Part shown: positions 27,457-40,223 of the stretch, piece by piece | Layout: each line of letters starts with the position of its first letter | Position numbering within the stretch: the stretch's first letter is position 1 | Assembly: GCF_000406945.1 (NCBI RefSeq) | Contig: NZ_KE136354.1 | Span: forward strand, 1,449,207-1,513,206 | Origin: Enterococcus dispar ATCC 51266 | GTDB lineage: Bacteria; Bacillota; Bacilli; Lactobacillales; Enterococcaceae | Length of the DNA stretch: 64,000 nt | Direction of reading: 5' to 3' | Made by a program: the position numbers and the translations under genes | The notes under the pieces: model-generated | Database searches by the model: none | What the model was told of the DNA's origin: nothing | Seen by the model: only the letters and a program-made list of their open reading frames with translations

Positions 27457-29300
27457 CAATCGAGTAGAGGGAAAATAAAATAATTTATTTTCGCCCCTCT
27501 CACAACACCGTACGTACGGTTCTCGTATAGGGCGTTTCAATTTATATTACAGTATGTACTTTTAGATAACGTTCCAAAGCAGAGGGGATGCCTCTCTGCT
27601 TTAATCGTTTATTTGAGAGTGCTCTGTGAAAAACTTTCGATAATCCGATATACCGATAACCTTTCCTGCAGTAAGTTAAGCCTTTGGCTTCTTCTTCCGG
27701 TATCCCTAGTTGGATTAACGATTTGATTTGTTTTCGGGGTTTCTTCCATTGTTTCCAGATAATTACCCGGATTCTTGACCGCAATTTCTCATCTATCCGA
27801 GTCATTGCTTTCTTCATATTAGCGATTCTAAAGTAATTGACCCAGCCCACAATAACTTGTTTTAATTTCACGATTCGGTAGTCCAATGGAACACTCCAAT
27901 TTCGCTTCGTCAGATGCCGAAGCTTCCTTTGGAATTTCCGAACGGAAATCTGATGGGGTTTCACTTGGTATCTTTTGTTTCTGAAATCGTAATAGTAGCC
28001 GAATCCTAAGAATTTCAAGTCTTTCGAGCGAGAGATTCTGCTCTTCTCGGCGTTGACGATTAATCCCAGTTTTCCTTCGATTAGCTTCACGATGGAATGT
28101 ATCACGCGATTTGCCGCTTTCTCGCTTTTCACAAACAAAGATGAGCGCATCATCGGCATATCTGATGAATCGCAGTCCTCTGCTCTCAAATTCTTTATCA
28201 AGTTCGTTTAACATGATATTACTGAGTAACGGGCTGAGGTTCCCTCCTTGCGGAGTCCCGACAGGCGTCTCTTCGTATTTCCCCTTCACCATGACACCAC
28301 TGACCAGATATTTTCTGATAAGCGAAATGACATCTCCATCATCTATTGTATTGGCGATGATTCGCATGAGCTTGTCGTGGTGGACGGTATCGAAGAACCT
28401 TTCCAGGTCGATGTCCACAACCCAATCGTATCCGTCATTTAAAAATTCCAAGCTTTTGACAATCGCCATCTCACAACTTCTTTTTGGTCTGAAACCATAA
28501 CTGAATTCACTGAACTGTTTTTCAAATATCGGACTGAGTACTTGATGAATAGCCTGCTGAACGACCCGGTCCACTACTGTTGGTATGCCCAATTTGCGCA
28601 TCTTGCCATTCTCTTTTGGGATTTCCACTCGTAAGGCAGCCTGTGGCTGGTACTTTCTTGCTCTGATGCGCTGGCGCAGTTCATCCTTGTTCTCTTTCAG
28701 GTATTCTTTCAGTTCTTCGACCGTGATTCCATCAACCCCACTTGCTCCTTTATTTCGGTAAACACGCAAGTAGGCTTCATTCATGTTTTGATTACTTAGA
28801 ATCTGTTCTAAAAGGTTCACACTCGTTTCTCCTTTCCTCTCGCGTAGTAACTGATAGCTCCATTTTGGGTTGTCCTTTGAGATACGCTCATACTTTCACC
28901 CGTAACACATTCGGTGTTCGTCTCTTACGCACTCGCGGCGTTGAAACTCTATAAATTGTTCTGCCCTTCACGAATCTCTTCGCTATTATGGCTTCGGCTG
29001 ACTTCTTGCGGCTAACCTTTTTCGACTGCACCTCCCAGGGTAAGACAACTATCTTTCCTCTTTTACTCGCCTGATCTACCCATCAAAGTTACGCACATCT
29101 TTTGGACTTCGACTTGTTATGGAGCCTTATCCCTTTGAAAAGCCTTCGTATCAGATTTCTGTTCGTCGAGCCAAGATTTTATTCCACACTTCCTCCAGCC
29201 CTTACCTCACGGCAAGCACCTTGTGCTTCCTTAGTGGTTGGTCAATGTGTACCCCCACAGTGGACTTTCACCACCTAGATAGTTGCCATGCCTGGCACAC
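27457..29300 (-). mobile_element. Group II intron, class IIC type (about 1.84 kb)
   Basis: The minus strand begins GTGTGCC at 29300, matching group II 5' ends, and closes with a domain V/VI-like region: GAACCGTACGTACGGT near 27507-27525, then a tail ending CTACTCGATT near 27457. The encoded reverse transcriptase lacks an endonuclease domain and resembles the Geobacillus IIC enzyme. The 5' boundary lies directly after a terminator hairpin and T run, the classic IIC target. The exact 3' end is uncertain by a few bases. The 480-bp intron 5' part (28821-29300) holds structured RNA, no gene. Confidence 0.85.
27542..28820 (-). pseudogene. ltrA: Group II intron reverse transcriptase/maturase, frameshifted
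   Basis: It starts at GTG 28820 behind AAAGGAG. RT motifs are clear (GASGVDGIT, LGIPTVVDRVVQQAI, YGFRPKRSC, VDIDLERFFDTV, GTPQGGNLSPLLSNI, and catalytic YADD), followed by the maturase region (VGWVNYFRIANMKKAM, CRKGYRYIGLSK). Directly after YADDALIFV the frame is broken: the plus strand has CAAACAAA at 28132-28139, a tandem duplication of four bases. Without it the product would be about 427 residues, normal for class IIC. The intron is therefore probably immobile unless helped in trans. Confidence 0.88.
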
Positions 29301-29305
29301 ATAAA

Positions 29306-29332
29306 AAAAGCTGCCTTCTGCAGGCAGCTTTT
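29306..29332 (-). terminator. Terminator of the beta-galactosidase/ABC operon
   Basis: A 10-bp stem (29306-29315 with 29323-29332), 7-nt loop and T run on the minus strand, 3 bp past the last permease stop. The intron begins 6 bp beyond the stem. Confidence 0.9.
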
Positions 29333-29335
29333 GGT

Positions 29336-30163
29336 TTATTTGACTGATCCCAGCATTCCGGCCACGAAGTATTTCTGCAGGGCGAAGAATACAAATGCGG
29401 TCGGGATGGTGGCGATGAAGATGGCCATCATCATGAGTCCGAAATCGGGGGTGTAGCTGGAGCCCAGGTTGGAAATCATGAGCGGCAGGGTTTGTTTACT
29501 TGGCGACTGGATGACGATTAGCGGCCACAGGTAGTTATTCCAACTGTTCAGGAAGGCGATGATACCGGCAGCTGCGTATGTGGTTTTCATGGTTGGGACG
29601 TAAATCCGGAAGAAGAGTCCCAGTTCGGATAGTCCGTCGATTCGTCCGGCTTCTAGTAAGGCTTTCGGGAACATTTTGGTGTTCTGCCGGAAGAAGAAAA
29701 TCAGGAAAGCTGTGGACAAATATGGCAAGATAACCGCGCTGATGGTGTCGATCCCGATAATCGGAGCGACGGCGGATAAAGTTCCAAACATTTGAAACAG
29801 CGGCACCATGAGAGCAGCGAACGGAATCATCATCGACAAGAGCAAAATGCGGAAAACAATTTCTTTGCCTTTGCTTTGGTGGATTTCAAAACCGTATCCG
29901 GCTAAGGAAGCCAGGAAAATCGACAATATCGTCTGCAAGAGGGAAATTACCAAGCTGTTTTTGGCTGCTGTCCAAATATCGTATTGGCTCGTCAAGTTGC
30001 GCAAGTTTTCTATAAAGTACGTTCCCGGTGTCAGGACGCCTTGCATGATGTCGCTTGATTTGTTGGTGGCGCTGACAATCAAGAAATAGAACGGGAAGGC
30101 AAAAATAATTGCCATGACAACTAAAAAGAGATAGGTACAGAATTTTTTCATCGGTTTGTTCAT
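29336..30163 (-). CDS. ABC sugar transporter permease (MalG type)
   Basis: 275 residues, six membrane helices, with the EAA-loop ALLEAGRIDGLSELGLFFRIYVPTMKT that contacts the ATPase. The start overlaps the stop of the upstream permease by 4 bp (ATGA), indicating coupling. It forms a heterodimeric membrane channel with 30160-31062 for a sugar delivered by the binding protein. Last gene of the operon. Confidence 0.9.
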   Translation of the reverse strand: MNKPMKKFCTYLFLVVMAIIFAFPFYFLIVSATNKSSDIMQGVLTPGTYFIENLRNLTSQYDIWTAAKNSLVISLLQTILSIFLASLAGYGFEIHQSKGKEIVFRILLLSMMIPFAALMVPLFQMFGTLSAVAPIIGIDTISAVILPYLSTAFLIFFFRQNTKMFPKALLEAGRIDGLSELGLFFRIYVPTMKTTYAAAGIIAFLNSWNNYLWPLIVIQSPSKQTLPLMISNLGSSYTPDFGLMMMAIFIATIPTAFVFFALQKYFVAGMLGSVK

Positions 30164-31062
30164 CTTGATTTCTCCTCCGCTTTGAATTGGATTATGGAAA
30201 ATATGATAACCAGAATCACAATGGCGTAGGAAACGGCTGCAGCATAACCGAAGTCCGGCGTATATTTAAAGGAGAGGTTGTAAATATACTGGGAAATGGT
30301 TGTAGTCGCGTTCCCCGGTCCGCCTTGTGTCAAGTTCATCGGTTCGTCAAACAACTGCAAGGTACCAATTGTGGAAGTGATGGAAGAAAACAGGATGACC
30401 GGCCGTAGCATTGGGATGGTGATGGTGAAAAACTGCTTCACAGCGGAAGCTCCGTCGATCCGTGCTGCTTCATAAATTTCTTCATCGATATTCTGCAGTG
30501 CGGAAAGGAAGAAAATCATATTGTATCCAGTCCAGCGCCAAGTGATCGCCAGAATAATGACAAACTTCGACCAGAACGGGCTGGAAAAAAAGGCGATCGG
30601 CTGAGCTACCAAATGGAATTGTACCAAGAGATGATTGATGATTCCTTCGTTAGCGAATAAGGTTTTGAAAACGATAGAATACGCAACCAGAGAGGTAACC
30701 GCCGGCAAGAAGACTATCGTCCGGAACAGGCCTTTCAAGTGCAGCGTCTTGTTATTCAAAAGCACCGAGAAGAAAATTGCCATGACAACCATAATGGGTA
30801 CTTGGAATAGCAGGAAAATCAACGTATTTTTTGTAGCTGTCAGAAAGGTTGGGTCGGAAAACAGGCGTTTATAGTTATCTAAGCCGACAAAGGACAAGTT
30901 GGTGCCTGCTCCTGACTGGAAGGAAAGAATCAAGGCTTTGATCATCGGGTAGAAGTAGAAAATAGAAATCAGTATGACGGAGAATGAAACGAATGACCAG
31001 CTCATGATCTTCTTTCTCATCTCCAAGGAATGCAGCAAACTTTTTTTATTGGGATTCATCAA
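30160..31062 (-). CDS. ABC sugar transporter permease (MalF type)
   Basis: 300 residues (299 if the second Met at 31059 is used; the first codon is TTG), six membrane helices, EAA-loop YEAARIDGASAVKQFFTITI. Translated after the binding-protein gene with a 149-bp gap and an AAAGGAG site. It pairs with the MalG-type permease. No ATPase gene is present in the operon; such CUT1 systems usually share an MsmK-type ATPase. Confidence 0.9.
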   Translation of the reverse strand: MMNPNKKSLLHSLEMRKKIMSWSFVSFSVILISIFYFYPMIKALILSFQSGAGTNLSFVGLDNYKRLFSDPTFLTATKNTLIFLLFQVPIMVVMAIFFSVLLNNKTLHLKGLFRTIVFLPAVTSLVAYSIVFKTLFANEGIINHLLVQFHLVAQPIAFFSSPFWSKFVIILAITWRWTGYNMIFFLSALQNIDEEIYEAARIDGASAVKQFFTITIPMLRPVILFSSITSTIGTLQLFDEPMNLTQGGPGNATTTISQYIYNLSFKYTPDFGYAAAVSYAIVILVIIFSIIQFKAEEKSR

Positions 31063-31211
31063 TCATTCGTCTCCTTTGTGTTCGACAACGAGAGGGAAAT
31101 ATCTGCTCGTCTTTTCTGTTTCGAGTTGTTTTGTTTTAAAAGGCAGCCCCGATGATCGTTCATCCTGCAAGGCAGCAACGGTTCGGGACTGATAACCTTT
31201 TTTACGTTCGT

Positions 31212-32519
31212 TTATTTCACTTGTGTTTCAGCTGTTTTTTGAGCTTCTTCCAAGGCTTTGTCCAAGTCTTTTCCGTTCATGTAGTCTTGGAGAGTAGTTT
31301 TGACTACGTCTTCGAATGCATAAGTGTTTTTACCGAAGTTCACAGCTGGAACTTCTTTTGCCCACTCGATGAAATCATGGTAGATTTTCTGGTTGTCGAA
31401 GAAAGCATCTTCTTGCTGGTAAGTCTCGGTTTCCGCTGCCGGTTCGTAAGAGCCGATTGCGCCGATTTCTGTTGCCAAGTCTTCGTAGAAGTCTACGTCT
31501 TTGCCAAAGGTTTCTGCAATAAATTCAGCTGCTTCTTCTTTACCGTCGATATTCAAAATGTAGATGGAAGATCCACCCAAGTTGGAAGCGTTGGTTGCTC
31601 CGACGATGCCTTCTTGTCTTGGGTAAGGAACAACTACCCAGTCGCCTGCTTGGCTTTCTTCCGCTTTGATGGAAGGGATGATCCAGTTTCCTTGCGCCAC
31701 ACCGGCTACTCGACCGCTGTTGAAGTTGGCAACCAATTGATCCCAAGCGTTATGTGTAATCATGACGCCACTGTCCATCATTTCCTTGAAGTCTTGTAAA
31801 GCAATTTTCAAAGACTCGTTACCGGCGAAGTTCGGTGTAGAACCGTCTTCTTTGGAATACCAGCTGCCGCTGGAGTGCATCATCGTTCTTAAGAGACCCA
31901 AGTCGTTCATGTCAGAAGACAAAAGCGGTTTGTCAGTTTTGTCTTTGACTTGTTTGCCCAATTCAATGAATTCAGTCCAAGTGATGTCGGTAAAGTCTTC
32001 TGGAGCCAAACCAGCGTCCCCAATTACTGATTTTCTCAGGAACAAACCGGTCACCCCGGAGTCGAATGGAGTCCCATATTGAACGCCGTCCACAGAAGTA
32101 GCTGCGATTTTATAGTCCATGAATTCGCTCGGGTCGATAAAATCGGTTACCGGGAAGAAGGAATCCGGAAAAGCTTCTAGGAAGCTCTTGGCACGGTAGT
32201 CTTCAATCATGACGATATTCGGCAAGCCGGTTTTAGTTCCGGAACTCAGGTTGGTATTCAGCTTTTGAACCATATCTTTTTGTGCATTTTCCACGATGTT
32301 CAGTTTAAAGTCAGGATTGTCTTTTTGGTAATCAGCCTCTGCCATTTCAAAAGCAGCGATGTTGAATTTCGGATCCCAAGCCCAAACAGTCAAGGCATCT
32401 TTGGCGTTTCCTCCCCCGGCTGTGGAGTCTCCGGTACCGGCGCTTCCGCCGTTTCCGCATGCGGCCAGTGTCAAAAGTGTTCCTACAGCAATCCCCAGTT
32501 TCCATAATCCATTTTTCAT
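31212..32519 (-). CDS. ABC sugar transporter substrate-binding lipoprotein
   Basis: 435 residues from the ATG at 32519, behind GGAGG and 25 bp after the beta-galactosidase stop; the open frame further upstream overlaps that gene and has no start signal. Type II signal peptide with lipobox LAAC (Cys about 21), then a Gly/Ser linker and a family-1 solute-binding fold. Anchored outside the membrane, it hands an oligosaccharide to the two permeases. With LacZ in the operon, a beta-galactoside is likely. Confidence 0.9.
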   Translation of the reverse strand: MKNGLWKLGIAVGTLLTLAACGNGGSAGTGDSTAGGGNAKDALTVWAWDPKFNIAAFEMAEADYQKDNPDFKLNIVENAQKDMVQKLNTNLSSGTKTGLPNIVMIEDYRAKSFLEAFPDSFFPVTDFIDPSEFMDYKIAATSVDGVQYGTPFDSGVTGLFLRKSVIGDAGLAPEDFTDITWTEFIELGKQVKDKTDKPLLSSDMNDLGLLRTMMHSSGSWYSKEDGSTPNFAGNESLKIALQDFKEMMDSGVMITHNAWDQLVANFNSGRVAGVAQGNWIIPSIKAEESQAGDWVVVPYPRQEGIVGATNASNLGGSSIYILNIDGKEEAAEFIAETFGKDVDFYEDLATEIGAIGSYEPAAETETYQQEDAFFDNQKIYHDFIEWAKEVPAVNFGKNTYAFEDVVKTTLQDYMNGKDLDKALEEAQKTAETQVK

Positions 32520-32544
32520 CTTGTTTTCCTCCGTTTGTTTTCGT

Positions 32545-35566
<3,022 letters not shown>

Positions 35567-35573
35567 ATTTATA

Positions 35574-35601
35574 AGTATAACAGAAAAAATTTCGCATCAA
35601 A
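35574..35601 (-). promoter_or_regulatory. lacZ operon promoter
   Basis: TTTGAT (35596-35601), 16-bp spacer, TATACT (35574-35579) on the minus strand. The divergent AraC gene has a TATAAT at 35626-35631 without a good -35. Confidence 0.6.
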
Positions 35602-35662
35602 CTATATAATCTACCCTATCCATGTTATAATGTGTACAAAATTGAAATAAGCGAGGAGAAAA

Positions 35663-36484
35663 ATGAAGTTATTATGGAAACATTATAAACCGTCTAATTC
35701 AGATTTGAATGTCATTGAATGCGGAATTGAACAATTTTATCTTAATCTGACTTATGATTACAAAGTTAGGCAAGAATTTGTAATACACTATATTGAAGAA
35801 GGTGAAGGCTTTTTTATGCTGGATAATAAAAAAGTCGAGTTGAAAGCCGGAGATGGATTTATTTTGCGGAAGGGAATGGTTCCGAAATACGGCACTAGGA
35901 AAGAAAATCCTTGGAAGTATTACTGGGTTGGCGTGAGCGGTGAAAAAGCACTGGAATACTTGATGCGTTCATCTGTCTTAAATTCCTTTGGCTTTACTTA
36001 TCCAGATTCTTCGCAATCTCCTGCCATCATCAAAGATATTTGCGAAATTTCTATGAATGAAACGGAATATTTGTCGAGTGACTTGAAGAAACTGGCTAAG
36101 CTGTATGATTTGACTTATGATTTGATTGCTTCTTTCCCCTCTGATTATTCTGAAAAAAATCTCCAGCTTGCTTTTCCACTGCAAGACGCAATTCTTTTCA
36201 TGAATGAACATTACAATGAAAAAATCGCGATTACCGAAATCTCCGCCCATGCCAACATCAGCCGCAGCTATCTTTATAAATTGTTCATGCGCTATACATT
36301 CCAGACTCCGCAAAGTTATCTAATCAATCTGCGTTTATTCAAAGCTTCTATTTTGTTGAAGAACACTCCGCAAACTGTCAAAGAAATCGCCCTACAAGTC
36401 GGCTATTCCGACCCATTTGTCTTTTCGCATGCTTTTAAAAAGAATTACGGCGTTTCACCGAGCGAGTATCGGATGCATCCTTAG
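35663..36484 (+). CDS. AraC-family transcriptional regulator
   Basis: 273 residues: an N-terminal cupin-like sugar-sensing domain (about 10-90, FVIHYIEEGEGFFML) and two C-terminal helix-turn-helix motifs (about 175-273; ITEISAHANISRSYLYKLF and VKEIALQVGYSDPFVFSHAF). It is divergent from lacZ with a 133-bp shared control region and is probably the operon's substrate-responsive activator. Start behind GAGGAG. Confidence 0.88.
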   Translation: MKLLWKHYKPSNSDLNVIECGIEQFYLNLTYDYKVRQEFVIHYIEEGEGFFMLDNKKVELKAGDGFILRKGMVPKYGTRKENPWKYYWVGVSGEKALEYLMRSSVLNSFGFTYPDSSQSPAIIKDICEISMNETEYLSSDLKKLAKLYDLTYDLIASFPSDYSEKNLQLAFPLQDAILFMNEHYNEKIAITEISAHANISRSYLYKLFMRYTFQTPQSYLINLRLFKASILLKNTPQTVKEIALQVGYSDPFVFSHAFKKNYGVSPSEYRMHP

Positions 36485-36638
36485 AGTTGCTTCTTAAAAA
36501 CTTTGAAAACTTCCTGTCTGCTTCTAAAATAATTTATTTTGCGTATAATGAAATCACACAAAATAAAACAAACAGCTTCACCTATCTGTTCGAAGCAAAA
36601 TCCAATCAAAAAAGATAGAAGAAAAAGGAGGGGAGGTT

Positions 36639-36984
36639 TTGCAAGAAGTAGAAGACACAAGAATGGGAACAGAGCCTGTCTCTGGGTTGATGTTTTCTTT
36701 GGCGCTGCCTTCTATTTTGGCGCAAGTCATCAATATTCTTTACAACATTGTGACCGGATGTATATCGGCCACATTCCTGAAGTCGGTGCTTATGCTTTGA
36801 AGGGATTGGGAATCAGTGTGCCGCTTTTGCTGATTATTTCCGCTTTCAGTATGCTGGTCGGCGGAGGCGGAGCGCCTTTAGCTGCGATTGCCTTGGGGAG
36901 GAAAGACCGGGAAGAAGCAGAGAGGATTTTGGGAGCCGGGACTTTTTTTCTGACTGTTCTTGGTATTTTTTTGCCCATTATTAT
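36639..36984 (+). pseudogene. MATE-family efflux transporter, truncated and frameshifted
   Basis: A TTG start at 36639 follows GGGGAGG. The product opens TEPVSGLMFSLALPSILAQV, then INILYNIV, and continues in another frame as RMYIGHIPEVGAYALKG. One G is missing at about 36751, where the family reads NIVDRMYIG. The gene is cut after about 115 codons by an IS1380-type terminus at 36985. MATE proteins export drugs or cations with Na+ or H+; this one cannot work. Confidence 0.8.
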
Positions 36985-37222
36985 CCTGAATTATTCATAC
37001 TTCTAAATTCCCTTTATTTATTTGGGAAAATCGTTGGTTTTCTTGTTTATCAGGGATTTCCGGATGAGAATCGCGCCGTTGGCGCAAAATGTACCTATTT
37101 TTTCGGAACGCCAGGAAATTCTTCCGAATTTTGGATGCAAAGATCCCTTGGAACCGGTGAAGTTTTTAAAAATTCAACTGTGCATGGCTTTTACCAACGG
37201 AGCTGTTGGATTTTATCCAAGA
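36985..37222 (-). mobile_element. IS1380-family end fragment
   Basis: Starts CCTGAATTATTCATACTT and runs parallel to 26046-26275 (TTGGGAAAATCNTTGG, GCGCAAAATGTACC and GGAGCTGTTGGATTTTAT are shared) up to about 37222, where similarity fades. Only the 3' end of the decayed subtype is present. Confidence 0.75.
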
Positions 37223-37507
37223 GGCGGAGGCTTTTCTCGGCTTCCGTTCTAAGTAAAAAACGTTCTTATCCTAAGCTCCTCATTATAGCATGAGCGGACA
37301 AACAAAAAACGCATAAAGTAGAAATTATTCGCGCCTTTTTAATTATTTTGTTGACAGTTGATCGTTAGCTACACCGTTTAGTAATTGCCAACATTTCTTA
37401 CACAATCGCGCCCAACCCGGAACAATTTAAACTCAACTAACTTTATGATAAGTTGAATAGTTCTATTGTCTCGAAATAGATAGCTCTTATGTGCCTTAGT
37501 ACTTTTC
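37223..37507. other. Non-coding stretch
   Basis: No supported gene, promoter or terminator. Confidence 0.4.
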
Positions 37508-38074
37508 TCAGCTCTCAATTTGTTTAATAAAATATTCTACAGTTGATTTTTCTTGCCATTGCTGAATAGTAGAGGCATCTAAATGAACGAATGGCCCATC
37601 TTCAACTATTAGGTATTCTCCATCCTGCGAACCGACCCCACCTGCTTCAACATGTTTTTCTATTTTTTCATAATGCATGGTAATCGCGTTACGGACTTCT
37701 TCACGCGCTGTAATGTAGCTTTCTGTTTCTTCATTTGGGATGAGATACGTATCAACTTGTGTCATACCTTCTACACGTCCTTCGACCTCACCTATAATAG
37801 GCAGCTTATCCCAAATGAAAAGTTCAATTCGCCCATCATCAGGAGTAAACATATATTTTGTAAAAGGATAGCGGCTTCCTTTCCACACAATTTCCTCATA
37901 GAGCGGCAAATCCTCGTAATTCATCGTATAGGTTACAAATTCTTGCCCTCCAAAAACTTCACTTTCTTTACGAACATAAGGAAGTGCTTCAATCCATTCT
38001 TTCGCTTCCTTTTTTTCTCTAAACAAACCCACTGTATGGCGTCGATCTCCTTGTTGTAATTCTACTAAATACAT
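37508..38074 (-). CDS. Hypothetical protein
   Basis: 188 residues from the ATG at 38074 (GGGAGGAAT upstream; an earlier in-frame start at 38113 is unsupported). Acidic, soluble, no signal peptide. It has an antiparallel beta feel (MYLVELQQGDRRHTVGLFRE, YLIVEDGPFVHLDAST) but I recognise no family. It stands alone between the IS fragment and the pyruvate oxidase terminator. Confidence 0.65.
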   Translation of the reverse strand: MYLVELQQGDRRHTVGLFREKKEAKEWIEALPYVRKESEVFGGQEFVTYTMNYEDLPLYEEIVWKGSRYPFTKYMFTPDDGRIELFIWDKLPIIGEVEGRVEGMTQVDTYLIPNEETESYITAREEVRNAITMHYEKIEKHVEAGGVGSQDGEYLIVEDGPFVHLDASTIQQWQEKSTVEYFIKQIES

Positions 38075-38316
38075 AGTGATTCCTCCCGGTATGTTTTCTT
38101 CTAGTCTACACACCTTAATTTTTCTGTCTAGTTAATTGTAGCCCATCCAACGAATACGTTCATTATGTAAATAACTGTCCTTTAAAATTATATGTCTTTA
38201 CGCGAATAGATAATTTAAAACAAAGGATAGAAAATAGAATCATATATGGTGGTGTAGTTTTGACAGATAAAAGAAACAGTAGAAAACGACAAAGTTCTTT
38301 ACTAAATCTGCCTAAC

Positions 38317-38358
38317 AAAAAAGGCAAGTCACTATAACATAGCGACTCACCTTTTTTA
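38317..38358 (-). terminator. Terminator of pyruvate oxidase
   Basis: AAAAAAGG with CCTTTTTT and an inner AGTC/GACT pairing. The T run faces the minus-strand gene ending at 38386. Confidence 0.7.
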
Positions 38359-38385
38359 TTAAACTATAAGTTGTACATCAAAAAA

Positions 38386-40167
38386 TTATTTAGCTACGAT
38401 AGATTCTAGACCTTCAGCTTTTAGGTACTCGCTAAATGGTACTAATTCTTCAGCTTCATATTTTTCTTTGTAAGCTTTGATTTCTTCTGCGCTGTACAAT
38501 GCAGGGTCTAATTTCAATGTTTCTACTGGAATTGGACGATCTTTAGTGATCTTAGCATCGATTACAACTGTTTTACCTTCTTTGTTAGCTTTAATAGCTT
38601 CAGCCATTACTTGATCCATGTCTTCGATACGGCTTACTGTGAAACCAACAGCACCTTGTGCTTCACCAATTTTAGCGTAGTCTACATCAGTAAATTCAGT
38701 ACCGAAAGTATTTGTGTTTGTATCTTCGTATTTGTTCTTGATGAAACCATACTCAGTGTTAGTGAATACTACGTTGATAACAGGCATGTTGTAACGTACG
38801 TTAGTAACAACATCTTGGTAGTTCATAGAGAACGCACCGTCACCCATTAAGTTAAATACTTGACGTCCAGGGTAAACATTATTCGCTGCAATACCACCTG
38901 GAAGTGCGATACCCATTGAAGCAAACAATGGAGAAGTTCTCCACATGTTTTTAGGAGTCATGTGCAAGTGACGGATAGATGTTTGAGTTGAGTTACCAAC
39001 ATCAATTGAGTAGATTGCATCTTCGTCAGCATATTTGTTGATAGCGTTGTATACTTGATAAAGTTGTAAAGCACCAGATTCTTTAGTTTCCAACTTAGTC
39101 ATGTAGTCATGCCAGTTTTGAACGTTTTTCAAGTTAGCATTCCACCAAGCTGATTCTTCAACAGGTGCTACTTTTTCTAGTAATGAATGAACTGCTTCAC
39201 CAGCATCACCAAGAATAGCAACATCTGCGTTATGGCGTTTACCAAGCATTGTTGGGTTGTTGTCGATTTGGATGAATTTTTCAACGCTTCCGAAAGTATT
39301 TTCTACTTCAGCAAACGGGAAGTTTGAACCAACGAAAAGAACTGTATCTGCTTCTCTAACAGCTTCGTTAGCTGGTTTCCAACCAACACGGTATGTTGAA
39401 CCAGTTAATCCTTCAAAGTCATAGTCGAAAGTTTCAAAGTTTTTACCAGTTGTGATAACTGGAGCTTTTAATTTACGAGATAATTCTTGGACTGCTGGAC
39501 CGTGTCCCATAGTTCCGATACCTGCATAGATAACAGGTCGTTTAGCGTTGTTTAACACTTCAACAGCTGCGTCGATATCTGCTTCATTGATTGCAGAAGA
39601 AACGTAATCACGGTAGCTGTGACCTGAAGAGTAGAATGCGTTGTTAGCAATTTCATGGTAACCGAAGTCGCCAGGTACTTCTAATACGGCTACTCCACGT
39701 TTAGAGATAGCAGTACGGATTGCATCGTCAATCAATTTTGGTAATTGTTCAGCGTAAGCAACACGACGGTTATATACTGCAATATGATCAAACATTGGAT
39801 TTTGGTTCAATTCTTGGAACGCGTCCATATTCAATTCTCTTTGAGGGCGAGATCCTAAAATAGCTAAAACTGGTGTATTATCCATAGCTGCATCGTAAAG
39901 ACCATTGATTAAGTGAGAAGCACCAGGACCACCTGATCCAACACACACACCTAGTTTCCCTCCGAATTTCCATTGCATTACAGCTGCCATTGCTCCAACT
40001 TCTTCATGTTTTACTTGAAGGAATTTAATATCTGTCTCTTCTTGTTCACCTAAAGCTTCCATTAAAGGGGCTAAAGTTCCCGAAGGAATTCCATAAATTG
40101 TGTCTATTCCCCATCCTGCTAACACTTTTAGTGAAGCTGTACTAACTTTAATTTTTCCATCTGTCAT
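38386..40167 (-). CDS. pox: Pyruvate oxidase (TPP/FAD enzyme)
   Basis: 593 residues, normal for Pox5/SpxB. N-terminal PYR domain with the TPP-activating Glu in [11 protein letters not shown], central FAD-binding domain (about 190-340), C-terminal TPP/Mg motif [16 protein letters not shown]. It converts pyruvate, phosphate and O2 to acetyl phosphate, CO2 and H2O2 in the cytosol. Acetolactate synthase is the nearest alternative, but length and the Pox-like C-terminus argue against it. The start follows AGGAGG. IS copy 3 ends 56 bp upstream, 8 bp from a TATACT -10-like box, so the native -35 has been replaced. Confidence 0.9.
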   Translation of the reverse strand: MTDGKIKVSTASLKVLAGWGIDTIYGIPSGTLAPLMEALGEQEETDIKFLQVKHEEVGAMAAVMQWKFGGKLGVCVGSGGPGASHLINGLYDAAMDNTPVLAILGSRPQRELNMDAFQELNQNPMFDHIAVYNRRVAYAEQLPKLIDDAIRTAISKRGVAVLEVPGDFGYHEIANNAFYSSGHSYRDYVSSAINEADIDAAVEVLNNAKRPVIYAGIGTMGHGPAVQELSRKLKAPVITTGKNFETFDYDFEGLTGSTYRVGWKPANEAVREADTVLFVGSNFPFAEVENTFGSVEKFIQIDNNPTMLGKRHNADVAILGDAGEAVHSLLEKVAPVEESAWWNANLKNVQNWHDYMTKLETKESGALQLYQVYNAINKYADEDAIYSIDVGNSTQTSIRHLHMTPKNMWRTSPLFASMGIALPGGIAANNVYPGRQVFNLMGDGAFSMNYQDVVTNVRYNMPVINVVFTNTEYGFIKNKYEDTNTNTFGTEFTDVDYAKIGEAQGAVGFTVSRIEDMDQVMAEAIKANKEGKTVVIDAKITKDRPIPVETLKLDPALYSAEEIKAYKEKYEAEELVPFSEYLKAEGLESIVAK

Positions 40168-40223
40168 TCAAATGATCCTCCTAGAGATTAATTTCACAAA
40201 AAAATTCCAAGTATAATCTTACC

